Source: CBDCIS01 sp965217565 (GTDB lineage: Bacteria > Chloroflexota > Dehalococcoidia > Lucifugimonadales > CATOSD01). Taken from it: a stretch of 64,000 nt of DNA. Location: positions 124,001-188,000 of the forward strand of contig CBDCIS010000002.1 of assembly GCA_965217565.1 (NCBI GenBank). Direction: 5' to 3'. The notes beneath the pieces were generated by a model. It saw only the letters and a program-made list of their open reading frames with translations. It searched no databases and was not told the DNA's origin. Numbering within the stretch: position 1 is the stretch's first letter; each line of letters opens with the position of its first letter. Made by a program: the position numbers and the translations under genes. Positions 17,760 to 25,811 of this stretch are shown piece after piece.

Positions 17760-18923
17760 CCATATGATGATAAGGAGACCTGGAAGTATCTGGCGATGTC
17801 CTAATAGTTCATCCATGCTCTAGCCAACACAGGGTGTTGGAGGGCATCATGATGATGGGTCGACCTCTTCGAATCGATTGGAGTCGGGAGGATACGCCGG
17901 AGGCGCTGAAGGCAGCCTACCGGTCAGAACGTGACACTGGCCTTCGTACTCGACTGCATGGACTGTGGCTGGTCCGGTCGGGATGGCAGCTCGGTAAGGC
18001 GGCAGGAGCGGTGGGAGTCCACTACCGGACGGTGCAGACATGGGTGGGTTGGTATAGAGAAGGTGGTGTGGAGGGAGTACTGTCGCACAAGATGGGAGGC
18101 AGGGGCAAACCGCGCTTTCTGAGCACAGATGAAGAACGGGAGTTGACCGAGGAGGTGTCGACAGGGCGATTCAAGACGGCGGGAGAGAGCAGGGACTGGA
18201 TAGAGTCCGAGTATGGAGTGAGCTACAAGTTGGGCAGCGTCTATGGTCTGCTTGAGAGGTTGGGATGCAGCCCGAAGGTACCGAGGGGTCGTCATGAGAA
18301 GGCAGACATAGGTGCGCAGGAGTCGTGGAAAAAGGGGGCCTCAGTCGTTGCCTTGCCAGAGCGGGCGTGAGTTCTGAGACGGCCTTTGGCTTTGCCGATG
18401 AGATGCGAGTGGGGTTGCGGGGGATGGTCCGTAGGGTATGGGGTCGTCGTGGAGTGAAGGTACATCAGCGAGTGCAGTTGGTGTACAAGTGGACGTACCT
18501 GTTCTTGGTGGTAGACGTTCGGAGGGGCAGGCTGCTGTGGAGTTGGATCGACTCGATGAAGTCTGCGGCTATAGCGGTGGCAGTCGATAGCTTGAAGCAT
18601 CACTCGGATATCGAGGCCCTGGTGTGGGATGGGGCGCGTGGTCACCGGGGCGAGATGGTACGGAGTGTTGGACTCGCAACGATCGTCCAGCCGCCATACA
18701 GTCCTGAGTTGAATCCCGCTGAACGGGTCTTCCAAGAGGTCCGCAGATGGGTGGAGGGCAGAACATACTGGGGCATAGAGGAGAAGATGGAGGCGGTTGA
18801 TGCCTACCTGGGTGAGCTTAAATCTGATCCGGGCCGGGTGCGGTCGCTCACCGCCTGGAGTTGGATCGAACGTACAACGCGAAGTCTTCCCGCACACTAT
18901 GCGGCCTCGTCAACATGAAATGG
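17760..18923 (+). mobile_element. IS630-family insertion sequence
   Basis: The element is about 1.16 kb. Its imperfect inverted ends are CCATATGATGATAAGG (left) and CCATTTCATGTTGACG (right, reverse-complemented), flanked by TA at 17758-17759 and 18924-18925 as expected for this family. It carries one transposase in two overlapping frames. Related ends bound the miniature element at 3929-4059. The exact borders could shift by two to four bases. Confidence 0.75.
17849..18918 (+). CDS. IS630-family transposase, made by -1 frameshift
   Basis: The upstream frame (17849-18370) encodes helix-turn-helix domains (GKAAGAVGVHYRTVQTWVGW). The downstream frame (from about 18325 to 18918) encodes the DDE nuclease, including VVDVRRGR, the LVWDGARGHRG aspartate and PPYSPELNPAERVFQ with the final acidic residue. 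The frames overlap, and the heptamer A-AAG-GGG at 18331-18337 is in the correct phase for -1 slippage. This joins QESWKK to GGLSRCLARAG, giving a fusion of about 355 residues. ATG 17849 has GGAGG upstream. The element looks capable of activity. Confidence 0.8.
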
Positions 18924-19413
18924 TATTACATACGATGATACCCTTACAGGGACGCGATGAAACCGCGTAGCCACTGCGACCATGCCTCCCTGTTGTAGGT
19001 CGCCTGGAGCATATCGGTCGCCATTGATGACGTGCAGACTGAGAACGTCTATATTGGCAACCATCAAAAATGGGACTGCGATAATCTCACACGGGTCAAT
19101 TCGGCTCGGGCCTGACTCGAAGTGGGACTGGCGCAATGCCCTCTCAGCGAACGCAACAACTGTTAGCAACCAGCAAGAATGGGACGCTGTGAGAGCCGAG
19201 AGATCAGAGGTCTGATTGAAGTCTCGTCTGCTCCTTCTGAGTCAATGTCACTCCTTCCATGGGGTGACATTTTCCCTGACCATTTAGCTACTGACATAAT
19301 CGTAGAACAACAACATTGTCATCCCCAATCTTTGTACCACGTGTTATGGTAATCCGACAAGCACAGGGACATGCCCAACGGTCAGGACAGCCTCGAACGC
19401 TGGCTGGACTTAG
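18921..19413. repeat. 493-bp perfect repeat, copy 2
   Basis: Identical to 4057-4549 as far as I can read. The left end lies at the right terminus of the IS630 element. The right end (GGACTTAG) is interrupted by the IS5-family element. No known gene is encoded. Confidence 0.9.
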
Positions 19414-20338
19414 AGCCTATCCGACAACTCCGGCAGCGCGATATGTTATCCAGGCACAGGCAAAGTGGAGCATAGCAAGATAGTTGTCCAAACGCTTCTC
19501 CCAACGGATGAGCAGGCGTCTGAACCGATTCAGCCAGCTATGGCTGCGCTCGACCACCCAACGGCGGGCGCGGTAACCGGGGAGGGTCTGTTGTTCCTCC
19601 CGCTCTTGGCCTCGGCTGCGGATGTGGGCTGTGTATCCGTACCGTGCCGCCAGCTGCTCAACCTCAGCAAAGTCATAGCCCTTGTCCAGACACAGATGCT
19701 GAGGTTGTCCAGGTCGGGGAACCGGACGTTCCGCCACCATAGATTCGAATGTCGGCTCAACCATCTTCATGTCGTGGCGGTTGGCTCCATCCACACACAC
19801 CCCTATGGGAATACCGTTCCCCTCTGTCAACAGACTGCGTTTGGTCCCCTTCTTGCCCCGGTCTGTAGGGTTTGGCCCAGTGCCCTCACCCCCCGAGCGG
19901 AGCCTTTGTCATGGCTCCATCCATTGCCTGCCACTGCCAATCTATTCCATGCAGTTGGTCGTATTCAGACAACCCCTGCTTCCATAGCTCCTCAAAGATT
20001 CCGGCGGCTCGCCAACGCTGGAATCGGTCATGCACAGTGCTCGGAGCACCGAACGTGCGAGGCAACGCTTTCCACTGGCAGCCGGTCCGCAGCACGTAGA
20101 AGATTCCATCCATACACTCTCGAGCAGGTTTCCATGGCCTCCCGCCCTTCGGACTCGTCTCCTCCGCAGGCAGCAACGGCTCAATCCTCTCCCACAGAGC
20201 ATCGGGAATCCGCCAATCAGCGCCTACGCCTCCATGATCGATCTTCGACATGTCTTTCCTCCACTCAAGTAGAATGGAGAAAGTTTATCCAAAGTCTCTG
20301 ATATCCACCAAGGACAATTAAGGTTATCGGATAGGCTC
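19413..20338 (-). mobile_element. IS5-family insertion sequence with TTA target duplication
   Basis: The 926-bp element has inverted ends GAGCCTATCCGACAAC (left) and GAGCCTATCCGATAAC (right, reverse-complemented). TTA is repeated directly at 19410-19412 and 20339-20341, matching the TNA targets of this family. Its transposase lies on the minus strand. The left flank belongs to the 493-bp repeat and the right flank to an unrelated dispersed repeat, so the element sits at a junction of two repeats. Confidence 0.85.
19417..20251 (-). CDS. IS5-family transposase in two frames
   Basis: The first frame (20251-19886) carries the N-terminal domain (WRIPDALWERIEPLLP) through the first catalytic Asp in AMDGAMTKAPLGG and then hits TGA. 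The second frame (to 19417) carries GVCVDGANRHD, LDKGYDF and RRWVVERSHSWLNRFRRL with the other acidic residues. The frames meet at a run of six G. Removal of one G would restore APLGGEGTGPNPTDRGKKGT, the family consensus. Either ribosomal frameshifting or a one-base inactivating insertion explains this; I cannot tell which. Confidence 0.8.
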
Positions 20339-20341
20339 TTA

Positions 20342-20560
20342 GTCCGGCGGCAATCCGGCGCGTACAGGCCACTGCCTACTGGTTACACCTCCTTGCCAAC
20401 TCCAAACATTCAAAAAGAACCCTTAGCCCAGAGAATCCTGAAGGTGACGACATGGGACAGATCTTCTGAGGCGCCAGCTACGAAATGTCCCCAAATGTCC
20501 CAGAATGTCGCACTTTGGGAAACGATTCTTGAAACTGATATAGGCCTGGCGGGACCTTGA
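20342..20560 (+). repeat. Dispersed repeat with short conserved frame, copy D
   Basis: This stretch is homologous, at clearly recognisable identity, to the reverse complement of 61445-61645 and in part to 35220-35320 and 43920-43960. A frame from TTG 20393 to TGA 20560 reads PNIQKEPLAQRILKV... SSEAPATKCPQMSQNVALW (55 codons). It is conserved in the inverted copy with several silent changes. The 5' part with the promoter found in other copies is missing here because the IS5 element and the 493-bp repeat lie upstream. Confidence 0.6.
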
Positions 20561-20567
20561 TAGACAC

Positions 20568-20596
20568 TTGACGCCTTTCGTTCCGGTAGATACTAT
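20568..20596 (+). promoter_or_regulatory. Sigma70-type promoter of tatA
   Basis: TTGACG (20568-20573), a 17-base spacer and TACTAT (20591-20596) lie about 37 bases before the tatA start. The element is close to consensus and correctly placed. Confidence 0.65.
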
Positions 20597-20632
20597 GTAA
20601 GCTAGAAGCATGGTGAACCAGAGGGGGGAGAG

Positions 20633-20848
20633 ATGCCTTTTCGTCTCGGACCAACAGAACTGATAATAATACTGGTGATCGTCATGGTCATTTTTGGCGT
20701 TGGCAGGCTGCCCGAGATCGGTGGCGCGATTGGGAAAGCGATCCGCGAGTTCCGAAACTCCCAGTCTTCCAGGGGCGATGAAGCCGAGGGAGCGACTTCC
20801 CAATTGGAGAGCGCGGGCGTTGAAGAGAAGGGGAAGGATGCCACTTAG
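20633..20848 (+). CDS. tatA: Twin-arginine translocase subunit TatA/E
   Basis: The 71-residue protein has the TatA layout: a short N-terminus, one membrane helix (ELIIILVIVMVIFGVGRLPE, with the conserved FG hinge), an amphipathic helix (AIGKAIREFRNSQ) and a charged tail. It would oligomerise to form the translocation path used with TatC. ATG 20633 follows GGGGGGAG. It is on the opposite strand from tatB and tatC and converges on them across a shared hairpin. Confidence 0.93.
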   Translation: MPFRLGPTELIIILVIVMVIFGVGRLPEIGGAIGKAIREFRNSQSSRGDEAEGATSQLESAGVEEKGKDAT

Positions 20849-21007
20849 AAACGGTCTCAGAACTGGGTTTGAGCATGGCAATGGCGTTTCGCGAATCCTC
20901 TGGATTGCCGAGCGGTCAGCCATTACGTGAATTCCCGCTTTCGCGAGAACGACGGGACTTTTGAGATGGCACCTCAGGCCGACATAAACCTTCGGATAGT
21001 GTGAGAG

Positions 21008-21038
21008 ACGCCCCAGCCACGGCTGGGGCGTTTGCTTT
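21008..21038. terminator. Hairpin terminator between tatA and tatC
   Basis: ACGCCCCAGC-CACG-GCTGGGGCGT forms a ten-pair stem and is followed on the plus strand by TTTGCTTT. It fits an intrinsic terminator for tatA and may also end the opposing tatC transcript. Confidence 0.7.
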
Positions 21039-21804
21039 ACGAGTCGGTGTCGGCCAGGCCAAGCTCCGGAGAAGACCGCTTCTTGCCTCGCCGCGCCAGT
21101 TTCGCCAGCCAGATGCCAACTTCATAGAGCACGATGATTGGCAGCGCGACCAGTGACTGGTTGATGGGGTCGAACGTTGGCGTGATGATTGCGCCCAAAA
21201 TGAACGCGACGACGATGGCGTAGCGCCGCTGCCTGGCGAGAAACGCGGGTGTTACCACTCCGATTTTGGACAGGAAGAAGAGCACGACAGGGGTCTCGAA
21301 GACCACACCCATCCAGAAGAGAAGGGACAGCATCAGGTTTATATAACTCCCGATTCTTATCATCGGCGTGGCTACGTCGCTGCCAAAGTTGAGCAAGAAC
21401 TTTACGGCCGGTGGGAAGAGGATGCGGTAGCCGAAGAATGCCCCCAAGAGGAACACCAGCAGGCTTACGGGGAGCAGCGCGTACAGGTACCGCTTCTCGG
21501 TGGGCGTCAGCCCCGGCGCGATGAACATTACAAGTTGGTAGAGTACGAAGGGCAGTGCTCCGAACAGCCCGACGACCAGAGAGGTCTTCATCGCCGCGCC
21601 AATGAACTCGGTCAACTCGGTGAACACCGGTTTCTGGTTGGGGATGTTGGCGAACCCCTGCGCCGGCCCCATCAGCAGGCTCAGTATCTGCGCGTGAAAC
21701 GCGAACGCTATCCCGACGCACACCACGACGGCGAGAACCGACCAGGTCAGCCGCTTGCGAAGCTCGATGAGGTGCTCCCTGATTGGAAGCCGCTTTTCGT
21801 TCAT
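21037..21804 (-). CDS. tatC: Sec-independent protein translocase TatC
   Basis: The 255-residue protein has six predicted membrane segments. It has the N-terminal signature REHLIELRKRL, which forms part of the twin-arginine recognition site, and the PGLTPTEKRY loop typical of TatC. It is the receptor for folded Tat substrates. Its ATG overlaps the stop of the upstream tatB-like gene in ATGA, so the two are translationally coupled, with maf as the first gene of the trio. Confidence 0.95.
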   Translation of the reverse strand: MNEKRLPIREHLIELRKRLTWSVLAVVVCVGIAFAFHAQILSLLMGPAQGFANIPNQKPVFTELTEFIGAAMKTSLVVGLFGALPFVLYQLVMFIAPGLTPTEKRYLYALLPVSLLVFLLGAFFGYRILFPPAVKFLLNFGSDVATPMIRIGSYINLMLSLLFWMGVVFETPVVLFFLSKIGVVTPAFLARQRRYAIVVAFILGAIITPTFDPINQSLVALPIIVLYEVGIWLAKLARRGKKRSSPELGLADTDS

Positions 21805-22184
21805 ATCGATTCTCGGGTTGAAGGCGGCTCCGGCTTGCCAGGGGCCGCGGAGGGCCTCTGGAAGGGCACGGGAGAATCTTCGCCGTCCGAGTCGTTCTCG
21901 GCAGCCTCATTCGAGGCGGGAGAGGAGGTCCGAGAGTCGTCTGTGTATCTCTTGACGCTGGGATTGGGGCCGCCTCCGCGATGAACGATGGGCGCTTCGG
22001 TGGGCTGGGCGCTGTCGGATTCATCCAGTATCAGTTCCGGCAGATCGGCAGTCATGCGGCGCGCCTCGCCGACCATCCTGCCCAGCGTTCGCGCGGCGCC
22101 CGCCATCCTTTCCGGCCCGAGGAACAGGAAGGCTACCAGGACGACAATCAGTATCTCCAGCGTGCCCATACCCAGGAAACTCAT
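21801..22184 (-). CDS. tatB: TatA/TatB-family subunit
   Basis: The 127-residue protein starts MSFLGMGTLEILIVVLVAFL, a membrane helix followed by FLGPERMAGAARTLGRMVGEARRMT, the TatB-like amphipathic helix, and a long acidic Ser/Pro-rich tail. The glutamate in the first turn (TLEIL) is typical of TatB. ATG 22184 overlaps the maf stop (ATGA) and is preferred to a start 11 codons upstream. Position between maf and tatC supports the role in the substrate-binding TatBC complex. Confidence 0.88.
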   Translation of the reverse strand: MSFLGMGTLEILIVVLVAFLFLGPERMAGAARTLGRMVGEARRMTADLPELILDESDSAQPTEAPIVHRGGGPNPSVKRYTDDSRTSSPASNEAAENDSDGEDSPVPFQRPSAAPGKPEPPSTRESI

Positions 22185-22861
22185 GCCTGGCGCCTCCTCA
22201 GTTCGCAGTTCAGGCACTGCTCGGGCGCTTGCCAGTCGGACTTTAGGCTTGCGTGTATGCCGTGCGCTTTCAGCGCGTCGATAAGCGCACAGAGCGGCAA
22301 GCCCACCACGTTGAGGTAGCAGCCGTCGATTCTGCTCACGGGTTGAAACTCCGCGTCCTGTATGGCATAGCTGCCCGCCTTGTCCAATGGCCTCCCGGAA
22401 CGCACGTATGAGGCGACCTCCCGGTCAGAGTAGTCGCGCATCCATACGCCGGTTCGCTTGATCGCCGATTCCCAATGCCCGTTTTTGCCGTCATACACAG
22501 TCAAGCCGGTTACCACGGTGTGCGGGCCGTTCCGCAGCTTGTAGAGGGTGGCTTTGGCCTCCCGCGCGTCCGCAGGCTTCCCGAGAATCTCGTCGCCAAA
22601 TACCACAGAGGTGTCCGCCCCGATGACGACGGCGTTGGGAAAACGCCGGGCCCCTTGGCTCGCCTTATCCAGCGATAGGCGTAAGGTGTAATCTTCGGGG
22701 GCCTCGAGAGGCATGGGGGGCTCTTCGCGGCCATGCGGGCTCAACAACTCAACCGGCAAATCCATCGCCTCGATGAGCTCTCGCCTGCGCGGCGAGGCGG
22801 AGGCCAAAACCAGCGAAACCTCATCTGAACCCATTTGAGGATTTGATACTGCTGATGTCAT
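22181..22861 (-). CDS. maf: Maf-like nucleotide pyrophosphatase
   Basis: The protein (226 residues from ATG 22861) has the Maf signature LASASPRRRELI, the central VIGADTSVVFGDEILGKP and the C-terminal GYLNVVGLP-type box. Maf proteins hydrolyse non-canonical or modified NTPs to monophosphates and are linked to septum control. The frame is open further upstream (to 22948), so the start is not certain. The C-terminal 25 residues carry a C-x-x-C pair that is not part of the core fold. It overlaps tatB by four bases. Confidence 0.87.
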   Translation of the reverse strand: MTSAVSNPQMGSDEVSLVLASASPRRRELIEAMDLPVELLSPHGREEPPMPLEAPEDYTLRLSLDKASQGARRFPNAVVIGADTSVVFGDEILGKPADAREAKATLYKLRNGPHTVVTGLTVYDGKNGHWESAIKRTGVWMRDYSDREVASYVRSGRPLDKAGSYAIQDAEFQPVSRIDGCYLNVVGLPLCALIDALKAHGIHASLKSDWQAPEQCLNCELRRRQA

Positions 22862-22956
22862 TGCTACGAAAACGCCCTGACTCGCCCGCCGTAAGGGTAG
22901 CGGCTGTTGCTGGGGAGTCTCAATTCGAGCGATTCCGAACCGCTGCACCCTCTATT

Positions 22957-24252
22957 CTACACCTCTCGACTGCGGCACGCCATTTGCCCTGAACTCAAGG
23001 CGGCGACCACCTCGACGTGGTGTGTCTGCGGGAACATATCGACGGGCTCTATGCTTTCGACTCGAAATCCGCCGCCGACCAGTACAGAGAGGTCTCGCGC
23101 CAGGGTCTCAGGCTCGCAGGACACATAGATCACGCGCCGAGGCGTTCGTCGAATCAGCGCGCGAAGCGCCTTCGGGTCACACCCGGCCCTCGGAGGGTCG
23201 AGTATAACGGCGCCCACAGGGGTGTCGAGGTCGTCCAGCGCGTCTTCGGTCCTGGCCTCTATGAACTCCAGATTGTCCACGCCCTCGGCATTCCGGGTGG
23301 CGTCCCTTATTGCCGCCGCCGACTCCTCGACGGCTATGACTCTGTGAACGTAGGAAGCGAGAAGGATGGCAAAAGTGCCCACGCCCGCGTAGGCGTCCAA
23401 CAGCGTGTCGCCCTTGCCAAGCTGGAGTCGATCATGCACCAACTGCGCCATCCGCTCGGCCTGCGCGGTGTTGACCTGGAAAAATGAGGGGGAGGCGACT
23501 CTGAAGTAACGTCCACGCAGCCTTTCTGCGTAGTGCGTCTGGCCGGACGGCAAGCCAATGTCTGGATTTTGGAGGGTTGGCTGAATGAGAACGTCGCCGG
23601 TGTTGATTCCAATACGGACTGACAGTTGCGTCGTCTCCGCGCACTTGCCCTGAAGCGCGCGCAGGGTGTCGTTAATGCCCGGGTCCATGAGCATACAGTC
23701 GTTCACTCTGGTGAATCTTCTGGTGATGCGGTTGGTGAAGCCCAGGGAGCCTCGCTCGCGGACGGTGAAACGGGCGTGGTTGCGATAGTTGAACGCCCCC
23801 GGACTGGGAATCGTCGAGGAAACCGGAATGTCCTCCAACTCGGCGTAGCGTCTCATCTCGCTGACGACGGCAGCCTTCTTCAAACGCAGTTGATGCGCGT
23901 AGCTGACGTGTTGCCACTGGCAACCGGTGCACGGCCCAAAGTAAGGGCAGGGAGGCGCGATTCTGTGCGGTGAAGGCTTCAGCACTCTGGTTACGATGCC
24001 GGAGGTGAACTTTCTGCGCCGACGCCTGTACCTGATGATCCTCGCGACCACCTCCTCGCCGGGTATCCCGCCAAACACGTTGATTGCCTCTCCCTCGAAT
24101 TGGGCATAGCAATCCCCCAAGGGAGCCATGCCGTCGAGAGTCAATCGGGCATGTTCGTCCTGTATGGGCTTTGTCTGTGGTGAAGGGCCAGTCAATAGCC
24201 ATGCGCTCCGCGTTCGAATCTTCCAAGGGCCTGCCAGCATATAATATAGCAT
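22957..24252 (-). CDS. 23S rRNA (uracil-C5)-methyltransferase, RlmD/TrmA family
   Basis: The 431-residue protein begins with a TRAM RNA-binding domain (about 35-92). A Fe-S cysteine cluster C102-x5-C108-x2-C111 follows, and the C-terminal half is a SAM methyltransferase (LLDAYAGVGTFAILLA; DPPRAG; nucleophile in YVSCEPETLARD). It should form 5-methyluridine in rRNA or tRNA; which position is unknown. The ATG at 24252 lies within AT-rich DNA that looks like a promoter (TATATTAT), so the true start may be a TTG or other codon about 20 residues later. It diverges from lipA with one base between the outer start codons. Confidence 0.87.
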   Translation of the reverse strand: MLYYMLAGPWKIRTRSAWLLTGPSPQTKPIQDEHARLTLDGMAPLGDCYAQFEGEAINVFGGIPGEEVVARIIRYRRRRRKFTSGIVTRVLKPSPHRIAPPCPYFGPCTGCQWQHVSYAHQLRLKKAAVVSEMRRYAELEDIPVSSTIPSPGAFNYRNHARFTVRERGSLGFTNRITRRFTRVNDCMLMDPGINDTLRALQGKCAETTQLSVRIGINTGDVLIQPTLQNPDIGLPSGQTHYAERLRGRYFRVASPSFFQVNTAQAERMAQLVHDRLQLGKGDTLLDAYAGVGTFAILLASYVHRVIAVEESAAAIRDATRNAEGVDNLEFIEARTEDALDDLDTPVGAVILDPPRAGCDPKALRALIRRTPRRVIYVSCEPETLARDLSVLVGGGFRVESIEPVDMFPQTHHVEVVAALSSGQMACRSREV

Positions 24253-24351
24253 ATGAGGACTGCGCTGCTCGCGTGGGCGGCGCGGCGTAGAATCCAGACG
24301 GGGGGCATGGAATCTGGTATGATTGACGCATACTGGTCGTTGGGAGGAAAC

Positions 24352-25227
24352 ATGGTCGCGCAGAGAAGGCTTCCAGACTGGCTGAAGGTTAGGATGCCGG
24401 GCGGCCCCAATTACCTACAGCTAAGAGAGCGGCTACGCGAAGGCCGGCTTCACACTGTCTGCGAAGAGGCGCGCTGCCCCAATATCGGGGAGTGCTGGGA
24501 ACGCAGGACTGCCACTTTCATGATACTGGGAGACATCTGCACGCGCGCCTGCGCTTACTGCGCCGTTAAGACCGGCACACCCATGACGCTCGACCTGGAG
24601 GAGCCTGTTCGTTTGGCCGAGACCGTTGAGCGCCTAGGACTTAACTATGCCGTGATAACGTCGGTCAACCGGGACGAGTTGCCGGACGGCGGCGCGTTCA
24701 TCTTCGCCCAGTGCATCCAGCAGATTCACAAACGCCTCCCACAGTGCAAGGTGGAGGTGCTCATTCCCGACTTCTGCGGCAACTGGGACGCGCTCGAAAG
24801 CGTGATGGAGGCGGGCCCCGAGACCCTCAATCACAATATCGAAACCGCCCGCCGGGTTTTTCGTCGTGTCAGGCCAAAAGGGGACTACGACCAGTCGCTC
24901 GAACTGCTGAAGAGGGCCAAGGAGATGGCGCCGGAGGGCGTCACCAAGTCGGGAATGATGGTGGGCCTGGGCGAGACGTGGGACGAGATAACCGAGACGA
25001 TGCTGGACCTGCGCTCCGTGGATTGTGACCTTCTTACTATAGGGCAGTACCTGCGGCCGTCCCAGAAGCACACGCCGCTTGCGAAGTGGTACACCCCCGA
25101 TGAATTCGAGGAGCTTCGAGCGCAAGGTGAAGCGTTGGGTTTCAGAAACGTAGCGTCCGGACCCCTTGTGCGCAGTTCGTATCACGCCGACGAGCAGCAC
25201 GAGGCCGCTAGCAAGGCCGCGGGATAG
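24352..25227 (+). CDS. lipA: Lipoyl synthase
   Basis: The 291-residue radical-SAM enzyme inserts two sulfurs into protein-bound octanoyl groups. The auxiliary cluster cysteines are C37-x4-C42-x5-C48 and the SAM cluster is C63-x3-C67-x2-C70. The C-terminal RSSY motif that completes the auxiliary cluster is present. ATG 24352 is chosen because GGGAGGA at 24342-24348 precedes it; the frame is open back to 24253. An extended -10 (TGGTATGAT, about 24314-24322) may serve as promoter. No lipB is adjacent. Confidence 0.95.
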   Translation: MVAQRRLPDWLKVRMPGGPNYLQLRERLREGRLHTVCEEARCPNIGECWERRTATFMILGDICTRACAYCAVKTGTPMTLDLEEPVRLAETVERLGLNYAVITSVNRDELPDGGAFIFAQCIQQIHKRLPQCKVEVLIPDFCGNWDALESVMEAGPETLNHNIETARRVFRRVRPKGDYDQSLELLKRAKEMAPEGVTKSGMMVGLGETWDEITETMLDLRSVDCDLLTIGQYLRPSQKHTPLAKWYTPDEFEELRAQGEALGFRNVASGPLVRSSYHADEQHEAASKAAG

Positions 25228-25323
25228 CTCGGAGCTTGCCCTGCCCATGCGGATGAACGACGATGCGGCCGCTGCGAATTATGGGGTTCGGCGACCTGGG
25301 GGATGTTGTTTTGAGGGCCCTAC

Positions 25324-25467
25324 CTAGTCGGAGGACGGCAGCTTGCGGGGTTGCTGCACCGCCATTTCGGCGTCGTGGCACTGCACCATGCCCTCACCCG
25401 CCTTCGTGCACAGCACCATAGTCCCGCAGACGTCACACTGATACCTTCTGCCTAGTTGATTGGCCAT
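25324..25467 (-). CDS. Desulforedoxin-like mini zinc/iron-ribbon protein
   Basis: The 47-residue protein has YQCDVCGTMVLC and MVQCHD, the four-cysteine layout of desulforedoxin and of the N-terminal domain of desulfoferrodoxin. It should bind one metal ion, iron in redox roles or zinc in structural roles. ATG 25467 is used; the longer frame to 25533 includes a segment unlike the family. A sister gene lies 73 bases upstream on the same strand. Confidence 0.75.
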   Translation of the reverse strand: MANQLGRRYQCDVCGTMVLCTKAGEGMVQCHDAEMAVQQPRKLPSSD

Positions 25468-25540
25468 AAGCGCTTGGACTCTCCATATGAGAAGTTGCGA
25501 GGCGGCGCCGGATGTCCGGCACGCCTGATACAAAGATTAG

Positions 25541-25657
25541 CTACTTCTTCGGCAGCGGGTCGCCACAACAAATCATGGTGCCCTCACCGCCCTTGGTTAC
25601 GACGAACTCCGAGCCGCACTTAGGACATGCATACCGTTTACCTGTTTCGTTCGCCAA
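25541..25657 (-). CDS. Second desulforedoxin-like mini protein
   Basis: A 38-residue frame starting at TTG 25657 reads ANETGKRYACPKCGSEF and ends MICCGDPLPKK. Cysteine spacing (C-x2-C, then CC-G) is the canonical desulforedoxin pattern, closer to it than the downstream sister. GAGGTG lies about ten bases upstream of the TTG. The two tiny genes in tandem suggest a duplicated metal-binding protein pair, possibly co-transcribed. Confidence 0.75.
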   Translation of the reverse strand: MANETGKRYACPKCGSEFVVTKGGEGTMICCGDPLPKK

Positions 25658-25811
25658 CTTCAGCTACACCTCTGCACTCATTTGATTGCAATGATTATAG
25701 CCCTCGGCTGCCCTAGCGTCAACGAAACTAACGCGAAGGAATCTGTTTCGGTTGAAGCGTACCTGTGTGAGCGTCCAGGCCATGGGATGCCCCACCAGGT
25801 CAACGGGAAGG

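Noticed and set aside
21122..22024. 300-codon frame overlapping tatB and tatC
   Set aside because: Shadow frame in another phase of the same strand as tatC; no recognisable protein.
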